In this document: piece by piece, positions 32,322 through 41,074 of the stretch
Layout of the letters: each line of letters opens with the position of its first letter
Numbering within the stretch: position 1 is the first letter of the stretch
Source of the DNA: Streptomyces sp. SDr-06
GTDB lineage: Bacteria > Actinomycetota > Actinomycetes > Streptomycetales > Streptomycetaceae
Direction of reading: 5' to 3'
Length of the DNA stretch: 64,000 nt
Assembly: GCF_003324565.1 (NCBI RefSeq)
Contig: NZ_QOLA01000011.1
Coordinates: 186,001 to 250,000, forward strand
Position numbers and translations under genes: made by a program
Notes under the pieces: generated by a model
The model's input: only the letters and a program-made list of their open reading frames with translations
What the model was told of the DNA's origin: nothing
Database searches by the model: none

Positions 32322-33062
32322 ATGACCGTTACCTCCTCGCCCCAGGGGCGGACCGAAATGCTCAGGCCGGACGGGAGTCCCGTCCGAGTGCTCGTGGTGG
32401 ACGACGAGGCGCCGCTCAGCGAGCTCCTCTCCATGGCGCTGCGCTACGAAGGCTGGAACGTGCGCAGCGCGGGCGACGGGGCCGGGGCGGTGCGCGACGC
32501 CCGGGACTTCCGGCCCGACGCCGTGGTCCTCGACATCATGCTGCCCGACATGGACGGGCTCGCCGTCCTCGGGCGGCTGCGCCGCGAACTCCCGGACGTG
32601 CCGGTGCTCTTCCTCACGGCCAAGGACTCCGTGGAGGACCGGATCGCCGGGCTCACGGCGGGCGGCGACGACTACGTCACCAAGCCGTTCAGCCTGGAGG
32701 AGGTCGTGGCCCGGCTGCGCGGGCTGATCCGCCGCTCGGGCACGGCCGCCCTGCGCGCCGAGTCCGTGCTGACCGTCGGCGACCTCACGCTCGACGAGGA
32801 CAGCCACGACGTGACCCGGGGCGGGGTCAACATCCACCTCACCGCGACCGAGTTCGAGCTGCTGCGCTTCCTCATGCGCAACCCGCGCCGGGTGCTCAGC
32901 AAGGCGCAGATCCTCGACCGGGTCTGGTCGTACGACTTCGGCGGACAGGCCAACGTCGTCGAGCTGTACATCTCCTACCTGCGGCGCAAGATCGACGCCG
33001 GGCGCTCCCCGATGATCCACACCCGGCGCGGCGCGGGGTATCTGATCAAGCCCGGGGAGTAG
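32322..33062 (+). CDS. OmpR-family response regulator
   Basis: A 246-residue regulator: receiver domain (about 20-135) with acidic pocket VVDDE, phospho-acceptor Asp71 (VVLDIMLPD), Thr in FLTAKD and Lys in VTKPF; winged-helix DNA-binding domain (about 150-245) with LTATEFELLRFLMRNPRRVLSK and a C-terminal HTRRGAGYLI. It is followed 7 bases later by the histidine kinase gene, and then by two glycosyltransferase genes, so it may control envelope glycan modification. Candidate autoregulatory repeats lie just upstream. Confidence 0.95.
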   Translation: MTVTSSPQGRTEMLRPDGSPVRVLVVDDEAPLSELLSMALRYEGWNVRSAGDGAGAVRDARDFRPDAVVLDIMLPDMDGLAVLGRLRRELPDVPVLFLTAKDSVEDRIAGLTAGGDDYVTKPFSLEEVVARLRGLIRRSGTAALRAESVLTVGDLTLDEDSHDVTRGGVNIHLTATEFELLRFLMRNPRRVLSKAQILDRVWSYDFGGQANVVELYISYLRRKIDAGRSPMIHTRRGAGYLIKPGE

Positions 33063-33069
33063 GAGTCAC

Positions 33070-34638
33070 GTGGGCAGGCTCCGGCGGCCCTGGTCGCTGC
33101 GCACCCGCCTCGTGGTGTCGGCGGTCGCGCTGCTCGCCGTGGTGGGCTCCGTCATCGGCACGGTGACCGTCCTCGCGATGGGCGCCAACCTCCAGCGCCA
33201 GCTGGACGACCAGCTGCGCGCGGGCCTGCCGATGCGCGGGCCCGGGCACGCCGGCCCGGGGCAGGGGCCGTCCGTCGGGAGCAGGCTCGACTTCATCGTC
33301 TCCAGGCCGGGGCAGCCCCTGCACACGGTCGGCGCCGCGGTGCTGCCCGGCGGGGCGCTCACGGGGCTGCGGAGCACCCAGCCGGAGCAGGAGGGCGAGA
33401 GCCGCACCCAGCCGCTGCCCGACGAGCAGGCCCGGGCGCTGGCCGCCGTCCCGCGGGACGGCACGGTGCACTCCGTCACGATCCCCGGCCTCGGCGACTA
33501 CCGGGCCGTGTGGGACGCGGACCGCGCGTTCGTCCTCGGCTTCCCCACCGACCGGCTCGACTCCACCGTCGACACCCTGGTCCTCGTGGTCATTTGCGTG
33601 ACCGCCGCGGGCCTGGTCGCCGCCGCGATCGCGGGCGCGGCCATCGTCGGGGTGGCGCTGCGGCCGCTGCGGCGGGTCGCGGCGACCGCCACCCGGGTCG
33701 CCGAACTGCGCCTGCACAGCGGTGAGGTGGCGCTGCACGAGCGGGTGCCGGCGGCCGAGGCGGACGCCCGCACCGAGGTGGGCCAGGTGGGCGCCGCGCT
33801 CAACCGGATGCTGGACCATGTGCACGGGGCGCTCAGCGCGCGGCAGGAGAGCGAGACGCGGGTGCGGCAGTTCGTCGCCGACGCCAGTCACGAGCTGAGG
33901 ACGCCGCTCGCCTCCATCCGCGGCTACGCCGAACTGACCCGGCGCGGCCGCGAGGACATCGGACCCGACACCCGGCATTCGCTCGGCCGCATCGAATCGG
34001 AGGCGGCCCGCATGACCGGCCTGGTCGAGGACCTGCTGCTGCTCGCGCGGCTGGACGCGGGACGCCCGCTCTCGTACCAGAGCACCGATCTCTCCTCGCT
34101 CGTCGTGGACGTGGTCGGCGACGCGCACGCCGCCGGGCAGGACCACACCTGGCTGCTCGAACTGCCCGGGGAGCCGGTCGCCGTGCGCGGGGACCGCGAG
34201 CGGCTCCAGCAGGTCCTGGTCAATCTGCTCGCCAACGCCCGTACGCACACCCCGCCGGGGACGGCCGTCACCGCGCGGGTCGAGGTGCGCGGGCCGGAGG
34301 CCGTCGTCGAGATCGAGGACACCGGGCCCGGCATCCCGCCCGAGCTGCTTCCGCACGTCTTCGAGCGGTTCGCCCGCGGCGACGCCTCCCGCTCCCGCCA
34401 CGCCGGGTCCACCGGGCTCGGCCTCGCCATCGTGCAGGCCGTCGTCACCGCGCACGGCGGCCGGGTGAGCCTGCGGAGCGGACCCGGCCGGACGGTGTTC
34501 GGGGTCCACCTGCCGGTGCTGCTCCCCGACGACCACACCACCCCGGACCCGCCCCCGCCGGACCTGCCCGCTCCGAGCCCGCCCCTCGCCCCGGCCCGCT
34601 TCTCACAGGCCGGGCACAGGCCGACCACACAGGTGTGA
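33070..34638 (+). CDS. Membrane sensor histidine kinase
   Basis: A 522-residue kinase: TM1 (about 13-38), an extracytoplasmic domain (about 39-165) rich in Pro/Gly/Arg, TM2 (about 172-198), HAMP linker, HisKA with His274 (ASHELRTPL), and HATPase with N box LVNLLANARTHT, G1 DTGPGIP, F box FERFARG and G2 GSTGLGLAIV. All catalytic motifs are intact, unlike the scaffold at 24300. GTG start at 33070 has AGGAG 6 bases upstream. The Pro-rich C-terminal tail (about 490-522) is unusual but common in Streptomyces kinases. Cognate regulator is the preceding gene. Confidence 0.94.
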   Translation: MGRLRRPWSLRTRLVVSAVALLAVVGSVIGTVTVLAMGANLQRQLDDQLRAGLPMRGPGHAGPGQGPSVGSRLDFIVSRPGQPLHTVGAAVLPGGALTGLRSTQPEQEGESRTQPLPDEQARALAAVPRDGTVHSVTIPGLGDYRAVWDADRAFVLGFPTDRLDSTVDTLVLVVICVTAAGLVAAAIAGAAIVGVALRPLRRVAATATRVAELRLHSGEVALHERVPAAEADARTEVGQVGAALNRMLDHVHGALSARQESETRVRQFVADASHELRTPLASIRGYAELTRRGREDIGPDTRHSLGRIESEAARMTGLVEDLLLLARLDAGRPLSYQSTDLSSLVVDVVGDAHAAGQDHTWLLELPGEPVAVRGDRERLQQVLVNLLANARTHTPPGTAVTARVEVRGPEAVVEIEDTGPGIPPELLPHVFERFARGDASRSRHAGSTGLGLAIVQAVVTAHGGRVSLRSGPGRTVFGVHLPVLLPDDHTTPDPPPPDLPAPSPPLAPARFSQAGHRPTTQV

Positions 34639-34663
34639 CAGCGGCCCCCGCGAGGGTCGCCGT

Positions 34664-36076
34664 ATGCGAACCGAACCTTCTGCCACGAGGGACACGCGGG
34701 ACACAAGAAACACGAGAGCTGTGCGGGACATGCGCGATACGCGGCCCGCGCGGGACGCGGGCGCCCCGCATGCGGCGGACCCGCCGCGTCCGCCGCGTCC
34801 GGCGGCGCTCCCGGCCCGGCAGCACCTGCCCGTGCAGACCTCCGGGGACCCCGTCCTGGATGTGACGGTGCCGGTCTACAACGAGGAGCGGGACCTGGAG
34901 CGGTGCGTGCGGCGGCTGCACGAACACCTCGCGCGGACCTTCCCGTACGGCTTCCGGATCACGGTCGCCGACAACGCCAGCACCGACGCGACTCCCGCCA
35001 TATCCAGGCGCCTTGAGCGCGAGATCCCCGAGGTGCGGGCCTTCCGGCTGGAGGAGAAGGGGCGGGGGCGGGCGCTGCGCACCGTGTGGTCGGCCTCCGA
35101 CGCGCCCGTGCTCGCGTACATGGACGTGGACCTGTCCACCGATCTCAATGCCCTGCTCCCGCTGGTCGCGCCGCTCATCTCCGGGCATTCGGACCTCGCC
35201 ATCGGCTCGCGGCTGGCCCGCTCCTCGCGGGTGGTGCGCGGCGCCAAGCGGGAGTTCATCTCGCGTACGTACAACCTGATCCTGCGCGGTTCGCTGGCGG
35301 CGCGGTTCTCGGACGCCCAGTGCGGGTTCAAGGCGATCCGGCGCGATGTCGCGCGGCGGCTGCTGCCGATGGTCGAGGACACCGGGTGGTTCTTCGACAC
35401 GGAGCTGCTGGTGCTCGCCGAGCGGGCCGGGCTGCGGATCCACGAGGTGCCGGTGGACTGGGTCGACGACCCCACCAGCACCGTGCACCTCGTCAGCACC
35501 GCGATGGACGACCTCAAGGGGGTGTGGCGGGTCGGGCGGGCGCTCGCGGTCGGGGCGCTGCCCCTGGACCGGCTCGCGCGGCCGTTCGGCGACGACCCCC
35601 GGGACCGGCGGCTGAGCGGGGTGCCCGGGGGGCTGGCCCGCCAGCTCGTCGGGTTCTGCGCGGTCGGCGCGCTCTCCACTCTCTTCTACCTGCTCCTCTA
35701 TTCGCTGGCCCGCACCGCGACGGGCCCCCAACTCGCCAACGCGGCGGCCCTGTTGGTGTCGGCGGTGGCCAACACGGCGGCCAACCGGCGGCTCACCTTC
35801 GGGGTGCGCGGCCGGGACCGGGCGGTGCGCCACCAGGCGCAGGGCCTCGCGGTCTTCGCCATCGGGCTCGCGCTGACCAGCGGTTCGCTGGCGGCCCTCG
35901 ACGCCGCCCACGCCGGTGCCGCGCACTCCACCGAGGTGGCCGTCCTGGTGGCGGCGAACCTCGCGGCGACACTCCTGCGCTTCCTGCTCTTCCGCGCCTG
36001 GGTCTTCCCCGACCGGGCGGCCCCCGCCCCCGAGAGGGCCCCGCACGACCCCGACCCGAAGGACGACGCACGATGA
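34664..36076 (+). CDS. Bifunctional GT2 glycosyltransferase / GtrA membrane protein
   Basis: A 470-residue fusion. Residues 65-310: GT-A fold polyprenyl-phosphate glycosyltransferase (VTVPVYNEERDLERCV, ADNASTDAT, AYMDVDLST with the metal-binding DxD, and GFKAIRRDV). Residues 330-455: four-helix GtrA domain (QLVGFCAVGALSTLFYLLL, NTAANRRLTFGVRG, ...LRFLLFRAWVF). It likely makes and flips a polyprenyl-phosphate sugar for the GT39 enzyme encoded next. The N-terminus is repetitive (TRDTRDTRNTR). GAGGG lies about 11 bases before the ATG; ATGA overlap with the following gene shows coupling. Confidence 0.92.
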   Translation: MRTEPSATRDTRDTRNTRAVRDMRDTRPARDAGAPHAADPPRPPRPAALPARQHLPVQTSGDPVLDVTVPVYNEERDLERCVRRLHEHLARTFPYGFRITVADNASTDATPAISRRLEREIPEVRAFRLEEKGRGRALRTVWSASDAPVLAYMDVDLSTDLNALLPLVAPLISGHSDLAIGSRLARSSRVVRGAKREFISRTYNLILRGSLAARFSDAQCGFKAIRRDVARRLLPMVEDTGWFFDTELLVLAERAGLRIHEVPVDWVDDPTSTVHLVSTAMDDLKGVWRVGRALAVGALPLDRLARPFGDDPRDRRLSGVPGGLARQLVGFCAVGALSTLFYLLLYSLARTATGPQLANAAALLVSAVANTAANRRLTFGVRGRDRAVRHQAQGLAVFAIGLALTSGSLAALDAAHAGAAHSTEVAVLVAANLAATLLRFLLFRAWVFPDRAAPAPERAPHDPDPKDDAR

Positions 36077-38175
36077 CCACGACCTCCCGTCCGGCCGACA
36101 CGCGCGAGGGGGGCGCGGCGATGCGGCGGGCCGCCCGAGGACGGCTGTGGCGCGGCCGGCCCGGCGACCCGGCCTGGGTGCGGCCCGCCTTCCTCGCGGT
36201 GCTCGCCGTCACCTTCGCCGCCTACCTCTGGAACCTCGGCGCCTCCGGGTACGCGAACTCCTTCTACTCGGCGGCCGTCCAGGCGGGCAGCCAGAGCTGG
36301 AAGGCCTTCTTCTTCGGCTCCCTCGACGCCGCCAACGCGATCACCGTCGACAAGCCCCCGGCCGCGCTGTGGCCGATGGCCCTGTCCGTGCGCCTCTTCG
36401 GCCTCGGCTCCTGGCAGATCCTGCTGCCCGAGGCGCTGATGGGCGTGGGCACGGTCGCCGTCCTGTACGCGGCGGTGCGGCGCCGGTTCAGTCCGGCCGC
36501 GGGACTCATCGCGGGCGCGGTGCTCGCGCTGACGCCGGTCGCCGCGCTGATGTTCCGCTTCAACAACCCGGACGCGCTGCTCGCGCTCCTGATGACGGTC
36601 ACCGTGTACTGCGTGCTGCGCGCCCTGGAGGGCGCCCGCACGAAGTGGCTGGTGTGGGCCGGGGTGGCGATCGGCTTCGCGTTCCTGACGAAGACCCTCC
36701 AGGCCTTCCTGATCCTGCCGCCGCTCGCGGTCCTGTACGCGGTGTGCGCGCCGACCTCGCTGCGCCGCAGGCTCGGCCAACTCGCCCTGTGCACTGCCGT
36801 GTTGATCGTCTCCGGCGGCTGGTGGGTGGCCGCCGTGGAGCTGTGGCCCACGTCGTCACGGCCGTACGTGGGCGGCTCGCAGCACAACTCCTTCCTGGAG
36901 CTCACCTTCGGCTACAACGGGCTCGGCCGGATCAGCGGCGACGAGACGGGCAGCGTCGGCGGCGGGGCCCGGCCCGCGGGCCTGGAACTCCCCGCGGGCC
37001 CGCGGCAGGGCGGGGGCGGCGGTGGCTGGGGCGCGACCGGCATCGGCCGCATGTTCGACTCCGAGGTCGGCGGCCAGATCTCCTGGCTGCTCCCCGCGGC
37101 CCTGATCCTCCTGCTGGCGGGCCTCGTCGTCACCTGGAGGGCGAAGCGCACGGACACCGCGCGGGCCGCGTTCCTCGCCTGGGGCGGGGCGCTCCTGATG
37201 ACCGCCGTGATCTTCAGCTTCATGGCCGGGATCTTCCACCAGTACTACACGGTGGCCCTGGCCCCCTCCATCGCGGCGCTCGTCGGCATGGGCGTCACGG
37301 TGCTGTGGGAGGAGCGCTCGCGCCTTGGCGCGGCGCTCGCGCTCGGCGTGACGGTGGCGACCACCGCCGTCTGGTCGTACGTGCTGCTCGGGCGCACCCC
37401 GGATTACCTGCCGTGGCTGCGCTGGGCGGTGCTCGGCTGCGGGCTCGCGGCGGCGGCCGGTCTCGCGCTCGCGGGCCGGTTGAACCGCACGCTGGCGCTC
37501 GGGGTGGCCGGGGCCGGGCTCGTGGTCTCGCTCGCCGGGCCCGCCGCGTACTCGGCGAGCACGCTCGCCACCGCGCACACCGGCTCGATCGTGACGGCGG
37601 GGCCCGCCGGGGCGGGCAGGGGCGGCGGCCGGACGCGGTTCGCGGGCGCGGCGGGCCGGGAGTTCCCGGGGCTGCCGGGTGGCGGTCCCGGCGGTTTCGG
37701 CCAGGGCCAGGGCATGCCCGGGGGCGGCCCGGGACAGGCGCCCGGGCAGAACGGCGGGGCGCAGGGCCGCTGGGGCGGCGAGCGCGGACGCATGGGGGGC
37801 GGCATGGGCGGGCTGCTCGACGGCGCCAAGGTGAGCGCCGGGGCCGAGGCGCTCCTGAAGAAGAACGCGGACCGGTACACCTGGGTCGCGGCCGCCATCG
37901 GCTCCCAGAACGCCGCGAGCTACCAACTCGCCACGCGGAAGCCGGTGATGGCGGTCGGCGGCTTCAACGGAAGCGACCCGTCGCCGACGCTCGCCCAGTT
38001 CAAGCGGTACGTGTCCGACGGGAAGATCCATTACTTCATCGCCGGTGGCGGCGGGATGCCGGGCGGCGGCGGCCGGTCGGGCGGCAGCTCCCTCAGCGCC
38101 TGGGTGGAATCCTCCTTCAAGAAGGTGACGGTCGGCACCGCCACCTTCTACGACCTGACCTCGCCGGTGAAGTAG
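36073..38175 (+). CDS. GT39/ArnT-like membrane glycosyltransferase
   Basis: A 700-residue polytopic enzyme of the protein-O-mannosyltransferase/ArnT superfamily with about eleven or twelve helices over residues 35-510. The first periplasmic loop has the catalytic-type acidic motif in NLGASGYANSFYSAAVQ; the DKPP segment follows (AITVDKPPAALWPMAL). A Gly/Pro/Met-rich linker (about 510-590) precedes a soluble C-terminal domain (about 590-700) containing KVSAGAEALLKKNADRYTWVAA. It likely transfers sugar from polyprenyl phosphate to an extracellular acceptor. Overlaps the GT2-GtrA gene by ATGA and ends before the terminator at 38224. Confidence 0.93.
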   Translation: MTTTSRPADTREGGAAMRRAARGRLWRGRPGDPAWVRPAFLAVLAVTFAAYLWNLGASGYANSFYSAAVQAGSQSWKAFFFGSLDAANAITVDKPPAALWPMALSVRLFGLGSWQILLPEALMGVGTVAVLYAAVRRRFSPAAGLIAGAVLALTPVAALMFRFNNPDALLALLMTVTVYCVLRALEGARTKWLVWAGVAIGFAFLTKTLQAFLILPPLAVLYAVCAPTSLRRRLGQLALCTAVLIVSGGWWVAAVELWPTSSRPYVGGSQHNSFLELTFGYNGLGRISGDETGSVGGGARPAGLELPAGPRQGGGGGGWGATGIGRMFDSEVGGQISWLLPAALILLLAGLVVTWRAKRTDTARAAFLAWGGALLMTAVIFSFMAGIFHQYYTVALAPSIAALVGMGVTVLWEERSRLGAALALGVTVATTAVWSYVLLGRTPDYLPWLRWAVLGCGLAAAAGLALAGRLNRTLALGVAGAGLVVSLAGPAAYSASTLATAHTGSIVTAGPAGAGRGGGRTRFAGAAGREFPGLPGGGPGGFGQGQGMPGGGPGQAPGQNGGAQGRWGGERGRMGGGMGGLLDGAKVSAGAEALLKKNADRYTWVAAAIGSQNAASYQLATRKPVMAVGGFNGSDPSPTLAQFKRYVSDGKIHYFIAGGGGMPGGGGRSGGSSLSAWVESSFKKVTVGTATFYDLTSPVK

Positions 38176-38201
38176 CGGTACGGGGGGCTCCCGGCGGCGG
38201 A

Positions 38202-38378
38202 TCAGCAGGTCCGACGACGACGAGGTGGTGGTCCGAGGCGAGCGTCTCGGACCACCACCGTATGGGACGGTACGTCGCCCCGCGCGGCGGCATCCGCGGC
38301 CCCGGCGCCCGGGGTCGCATGCGCCGGAGCCGCGAGCGCGAGCGTCAACAAGCCCGTTGCCAGCGACAGTTGACTCAT
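38202..38378 (-). pseudogene. Possible truncated secreted-protein gene
   Basis: On the minus strand, 58 codons from ATG 38378 begin with an excellent signal peptide (MSQLSLATGLLTLALAAPA, then AHA) followed by GAGAADAAARGD, then run through the terminator hairpin and end in an Arg-rich stretch. The reading frame after the signal looks non-biological. It may be the remnant 5' end of a lost secreted-protein gene, or chance. Confidence 0.2.
38224..38259 (+). terminator. Terminator after the two-component/glycosyltransferase unit
   Basis: GGTGGTGGTCCGAG and CTCGGACCACCACC form a perfect 14-bp stem with an 8-base loop, 49 bases after the GT39 stop. Confidence 0.85.
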
Positions 38379-38495
38379 TCGACGGTTTAGTTCGGCTGGC
38401 CTTGGCGGGGCAGTCTCCTCGCCCGGCCGCCCTGGTCCGCCCGTCCGTTCGCGGCACCAGGAAGGCATGGTCAGGTTCACGTCGAAGCGCCAGCG

Positions 38496-38563
38496 GCCGT
38501 AAATCACTTTACGGCGTAGAAGACTTCCCTTACGGTGTACATCGCTCGCTCATTTACACCGTA
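38496..38563. promoter_or_regulatory. TetR-type operators before the MFS efflux gene
   Basis: GCCGTAAA-TCAC-TTTACGGC (38496-38515) is a perfect 8-bp palindrome. A second dyad, TACGGTGTA (38531-38539) and TACACCGTA (38555-38563), is 9-bp perfect with a 15-base spacer. Both share the core TTACGG. The region ends 20 bases before the MFS ATG; the TetR protein at 40200 is the likely ligand. The rest of the 408-base gap has the terminator at 38224. Confidence 0.65.
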
Positions 38564-38583
38564 TAAGGAGCCAGGGAGCCGCC

Positions 38584-40095
38584 ATGACGGCAACGACAGC
38601 CGAGACCCCCGCCACCCCCACCGGACACCCTCAGTGCTGGCTGATCCTCGGCGTCATCTGCGTCGCCCAGCTCACGGTGCTGCTCGACAACACCGTCCTC
38701 AACGTCGCCATCCCCTCGCTCACCACCTCGCTCGGCGCGTCCACCGCCGACATCCAGTGGATGATCAACGCGTACTCGCTGGTCCAGTCCGGACTGCTGC
38801 TCACCGCGGGCAGCGCGTCCGACCGCTACGGACGCAAGAAGATGCTCGCGGCGGGACTCGCGCTCTTCGGCCTGGGCTCGCTGGCCGCGGGGCTCGCCCA
38901 CAATTCCGTACAGCTGATCGCCGCCCGCGCGGGCATGGGTGTCGGCGGGGCGCTGCTGATGACCACCACGCTCGCCGTCGTCGTCCAGATCTTCGACGAC
39001 GAGGCCCGGGTCAAGGCCATCGGCATCTGGGCCACCGTCAACTCGCTCGGCTTCGCCGCCGGGCCGCTGATCGGCGGCGTCATGCTCGACCACTTCTGGT
39101 GGGGCGCGATCTTCCTGGTCAACATCCCCGTCGCGGTCCTCGGCCTGGTCGCCGTGCTCGCCCTCGTACCCGAGTCGAAGAATCCCCAGGGCGACCGGCC
39201 CGACCTGCTCGGCGCGCTGCTCTCCACGGTCGGCATGACCGGAGTGGTCTACGCGATCATCTCCGGGCCGGGCCACGGCTGGCTCTCCGGCCACGTGCTG
39301 GCCTCGGCGGCCGTCGGCGTCGTGTTCCTCGGCGTGTTCGTGCGCTGGGAGCTGTCCATCGAGCACCCCATGCTGGACATGCACTTCTTCCGCAACCAGA
39401 AGTTCATCGGCGCGGTCGCCGGGTCGATCCTGGTCGCCTTCGGCATGGGCGGCTCGCTGTTCCTGCTCACCCAGCACCTCCAGTTCGTGCTCGGATACGG
39501 CCCGTTGGAGGCGGGCCTTCGCACCGCGCCGCTCGCCCTGAGCGTGGTCGTGCTCAACATGTCGGGCGTCGGCGCGAAGCTGGTCGTGAAGGTCGGCACC
39601 CCGCGCGCCATCGCCATCGGCATGACCGCCAACGCGGCCGGGCTCGCCTCGATCGCGCTGCTCGGCGGCCACAGCTACGGCGGCACGCTGTTCGGCCTGG
39701 TCGTGATGGGCGCGGGCATCGCGTTCTCCATGCCGGCCATGGCCAACGCCATCATGAGCGCGATCCCGCCGGAGAAGGCGGGCGTGGGCGCGGGGGTGAA
39801 CGGCACCCTGGGCGAGTTCGGCAACGGGCTCGGCGTGGCGGTGCTCGGGGCGGTACTCAACTCGCGGTTCGCGGCGCTCGTGCCGGTGGCCGCGGCCTCG
39901 CTGCCCGCCGCGCTCGCCGCCGCCCGCAGCGACGCCGAACGCGGCCGGATCGCCGACGCCTTCGCCTCCGGCCTGGAGACCAGCCAGCTGGTCGGCGCGG
40001 TCGCGGTGCTCGCCGGCGGACTGCTCGCCGCGGTCCTGCTGCACCGGGCGGAGCGCAGCGCGGCCGCTCCCGCCGACGCGGCCCCCGCCGCATAG
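38584..40095 (+). CDS. DHA2-family MFS multidrug exporter (EmrB/QacA type)
   Basis: A 503-residue proton-coupled exporter with 14 predicted helices. Motifs: LDNTVLNVAIPSL (motif D1), GSASDRYGRKKML (motif A), AARAGMGVGGALLM (B), and AAGPLIGGVML (C), as in EmrB/QacA. It exports toxic compounds or antibiotics from the cytoplasm. It begins shortly after a TetR-type operator pair and is followed 104 bases later by a TetR regulator gene, an arrangement typical of a drug-inducible pump. GGAGCC lies before the ATG at 38584. Confidence 0.95.
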   Translation: MTATTAETPATPTGHPQCWLILGVICVAQLTVLLDNTVLNVAIPSLTTSLGASTADIQWMINAYSLVQSGLLLTAGSASDRYGRKKMLAAGLALFGLGSLAAGLAHNSVQLIAARAGMGVGGALLMTTTLAVVVQIFDDEARVKAIGIWATVNSLGFAAGPLIGGVMLDHFWWGAIFLVNIPVAVLGLVAVLALVPESKNPQGDRPDLLGALLSTVGMTGVVYAIISGPGHGWLSGHVLASAAVGVVFLGVFVRWELSIEHPMLDMHFFRNQKFIGAVAGSILVAFGMGGSLFLLTQHLQFVLGYGPLEAGLRTAPLALSVVVLNMSGVGAKLVVKVGTPRAIAIGMTANAAGLASIALLGGHSYGGTLFGLVVMGAGIAFSMPAMANAIMSAIPPEKAGVGAGVNGTLGEFGNGLGVAVLGAVLNSRFAALVPVAAASLPAALAAARSDAERGRIADAFASGLETSQLVGAVAVLAGGLLAAVLLHRAERSAAAPADAAPAA

Positions 40096-40199
40096 CATCG
40101 TCGGGGGATGCGTCCCCGAATTCCGGACATGCCCCTGATGGGACCCGGTGCACAGGGCCCTGACGGGGTGGCAGGACCAACAGACCGAGGAGGGCGGCG

Positions 40200-40982
40200 A
40201 TGGCGGCGGCGGACCGTGCGAAGGATGCGGCGCGTACCAGCGTGTGGCTCGGGAGCAAGGCGCAGAACCGGGTGCGCCGCTCGGAGGCGCCCGAGGGCGG
40301 CCCGGTGCTCGACCGGGACCGGATCACCGCCGAGGCCGTCCGGCTCCTCGACGCCGAGGGATCGGCCAAGTTCTCCATGCGGCGGCTCGCGGCGGAGCTC
40401 GGTGTCACCGCGATGTCCCTGTACTGGTACGTCGACACCAAGGACGACCTCCTCGAACTCGCCCTCGACTCGGTGTTCGCCGAGATCGAGCTGCCCGACA
40501 TGGCGGACGAGAGCGCCGACTGGCGCGATCAGCTGCGCGACATCGCCCGCGGCTACCGGGCGGTGTTCGTCCGCCACGCCTGGGCCTCCGCGCTGATCGG
40601 CCGCTACCTCAACATCGGGCCGCACGCGATGGCCTTCGCGAGCGCGGCCCAGCGGCTCCTGGCCCGCACCGGGCTGCCCCCGCACGGGCAGATGGGCGGG
40701 ATGGCCGCGGTCTTCCAGTTCGTGTACGGGTTCGGCACGATCGAGGGCACGTTCGTACGGCGTTGCGCGGACGCGGGGCTCACCCAGGACGAGTACTTCG
40801 CCCAGGCGATGGGCGCGCTGAACGAACGCCCGGCGTACCGGGTGCAGTTCGAGGACGCGGCCGAGCTGATGGCCGCGCGGGGCGGGGACACGGTGCAGGA
40901 CATGCGGCAGCGGGACTTCGACTTCGCGCTGTCGCTCCTTGTGGCCGGCATCGAAGCCCTGAGCACCCAAAACCCCGGGTAA
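40200..40982 (+). CDS. TetR/AcrR-family transcriptional regulator
   Basis: A 260-residue repressor. HTH (about 40-85): ITAEAVRLLDAEGSAKFSMRRLAAELGVTAMSLYWYVDTKDDLLEL, that is the classical TetR HTH with YWYV and DDL; the C-terminal TetR_C-type ligand domain follows (about 95-250). A 35-residue basic N-terminal extension is present. Same strand as the MFS exporter and 104 bases downstream. Predicted to bind the palindromes at 38496-38563 and to release on drug binding. Confidence 0.93.
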   Translation: MAAADRAKDAARTSVWLGSKAQNRVRRSEAPEGGPVLDRDRITAEAVRLLDAEGSAKFSMRRLAAELGVTAMSLYWYVDTKDDLLELALDSVFAEIELPDMADESADWRDQLRDIARGYRAVFVRHAWASALIGRYLNIGPHAMAFASAAQRLLARTGLPPHGQMGGMAAVFQFVYGFGTIEGTFVRRCADAGLTQDEYFAQAMGALNERPAYRVQFEDAAELMAARGGDTVQDMRQRDFDFALSLLVAGIEALSTQNPG

Positions 40983-41004
40983 GCACCCCAGACCCCGGCA
41001 GGCC

Positions 41005-41074
41005 GCCCATGCAGGCCGGCACCGCCCCTGCCAGGATCGCGTTGCCCATGCGGTCCGACACCGCCCCTGCCAGG
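41005..41074. repeat. Two 31-bp direct repeats, 39-bp period
   Basis: GCCCATGC-N7-CACCGCCCCTGCCAGG is present at 41005-41035 and 41044-41074 with three differences. It lies in the 342-base convergent gap (40983-41324) before the dispersed repeat at 41071. Confidence 0.6.

Noticed and set aside
35086..36072. Long in-frame upstream extension of the GT39 gene, over 300 codons
   Set aside because: It overlaps the GT2-GtrA gene with its intact motifs in another frame; the GT39 protein starts sensibly at the ATGA overlap.
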